Assembly (NCBI GenBank): GCA_001642005.1
Contig: LWCA01000064.1
Span: 1 to 63,251, forward strand
Origin: Intoshia linei
Taxonomy: Eukaryota; Orthonectida; Rhopaluridae
Direction: 5' to 3'
Length of the DNA stretch: 63,251 bases
Shown here piece after piece: positions 62,633 through 63,251 of the stretch; the stretch's first letter is position 1; each line of letters begins with the position of its first letter. The position numbers and the translations under genes were made by a program. The notes below the pieces were generated by a model. That model made no database searches, was not told where the DNA came from, and worked only from the letters and a program-made list of their open reading frames with translations.

Positions 62633-63251
62633 ATCTTCAAGAAATTGTTAATTCAAGAAATGTTAACGAGTCTCTATTGTTTGATTTTATACAATTATTT
62701 TGTTTTAAGCATGAAAATTATTTTTATAAATTGACTTTGCAATGGAGTAATTGTTAATGCAGGTGGTTCTTAGCTGCCTTATAGTGAACTGGAGTATTAG
62801 ATTTACACTTAAAATTGCGAATGTATAACAAAATTTATAATAATTTTATCAGATTTCACAAATTACATACCTCAACTGACTAAAATCGCATTAAAAAAAA
62901 TGACCATTATCAACAATATATCTTGATGCGTAAATTGACTTTTTATTTAAGGGTTAGTTAGATTTTGTAATGCAGTGGTTCTCAACTCATTTTTTATCAT
63001 TCCCTGTTAAGCTATTATATTTTTTTCACGCACCCTATTATGTACCAGAATTGCATTTACATACATGATATTTTTGACCAGATTTATTTTTTGTTAATTC
63101 TAAAATATGACGTTGAGTAGAAGAAAGAGCACAACGTAAATCATCTTCAACATTTAAGTTTTTTCATTTTTTATGTCTAAAAGAGTCGAAAACCACATTC
63201 ACATAAGTATTTGATACGAAAGGTAACAGAATTCTAATAGCTAATTTATTT
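62633..63251. other. Window edge with a hAT-like end
   Basis: AT-rich sequence without a gene. CAGTGGTTCTCAACTC at 62973 is a hAT-like left terminus and the element runs out of the window. Confidence 0.5.

Overview
The window is nuclear DNA of a bilaterian animal. All seven recognisable genes are spliced with GT-AG introns, and one encodes a full-length axonemal outer-arm dynein heavy chain (so the animal has motile cilia). Another is a ZEB/zfh-1-type zinc-finger/CtBP factor, a family I know only from bilaterians. The DNA is strongly AT-rich. Introns fall into two classes: many of 25-50 nt, and a few of 0.3-3.7 kb swollen by short non-coding repeats. Tiny introns, compact gene clusters and reduced proteins (a ZEB without homeodomain, short Sec62 and SNF5 tails) suggest a miniaturised or parasitic lineage, for example a dicyemid or orthonectid. 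That assignment is inference only.

Layout. 0.7-2.5 kb (+): last exon of an acetyltransferase-like protein, then SNF5/SMARCB1 (8 exons, 360 aa). 2.5-6.9 kb: repeats and the ZEB upstream region. 6.9-10.1 kb (+): ZEB-like factor (4 exons, 839 aa). 10.1-13.8 kb: nested repeats. 13.8-23.7 kb: a tight cluster of SEC62 (+), ANKRD49 (-), NOP58 (+) and an unknown two-exon gene (-). Its tail-to-tail gaps are 28 and 33 bp, and its one head-to-head gap is 121 bp. 23.9-54.0 kb (-): the DNAH9/11/17-type dynein gene, 28 exons, 4470 codons, frame-checked throughout. 54-61.8 kb: repeats plus weak small-gene candidates. 61.9-62.4 kb (-): mitochondrial ATP synthase subunit c (4 exons, 143 aa), preceded by two tiny ORFs.

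Most genes are housekeeping: chromatin remodelling (SNF5), ER import (Sec62), box C/D snoRNP (NOP58) and ATP synthesis (subunit c). The dynein builds ciliary outer arms and the ZEB factor is a developmental repressor. There is no sign of a shared pathway; the grouping looks positional.

The space between exons is filled by at least eight families of non-autonomous elements, several nested in one another. Many have hAT-like CAGTG/CAGGG ends and 8-bp duplications, one is a pogo/Tc1-like element with an empty site visible in a sister repeat, and one is an abundant modular repeat of about 0.6-0.9 kb built from roughly 110-130 bp units. I saw no transposase, reverse transcriptase, rRNA, tRNA or CRISPR array. 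Exon coordinates were derived by eye from reading frame, GT/AG sites and family conservation.
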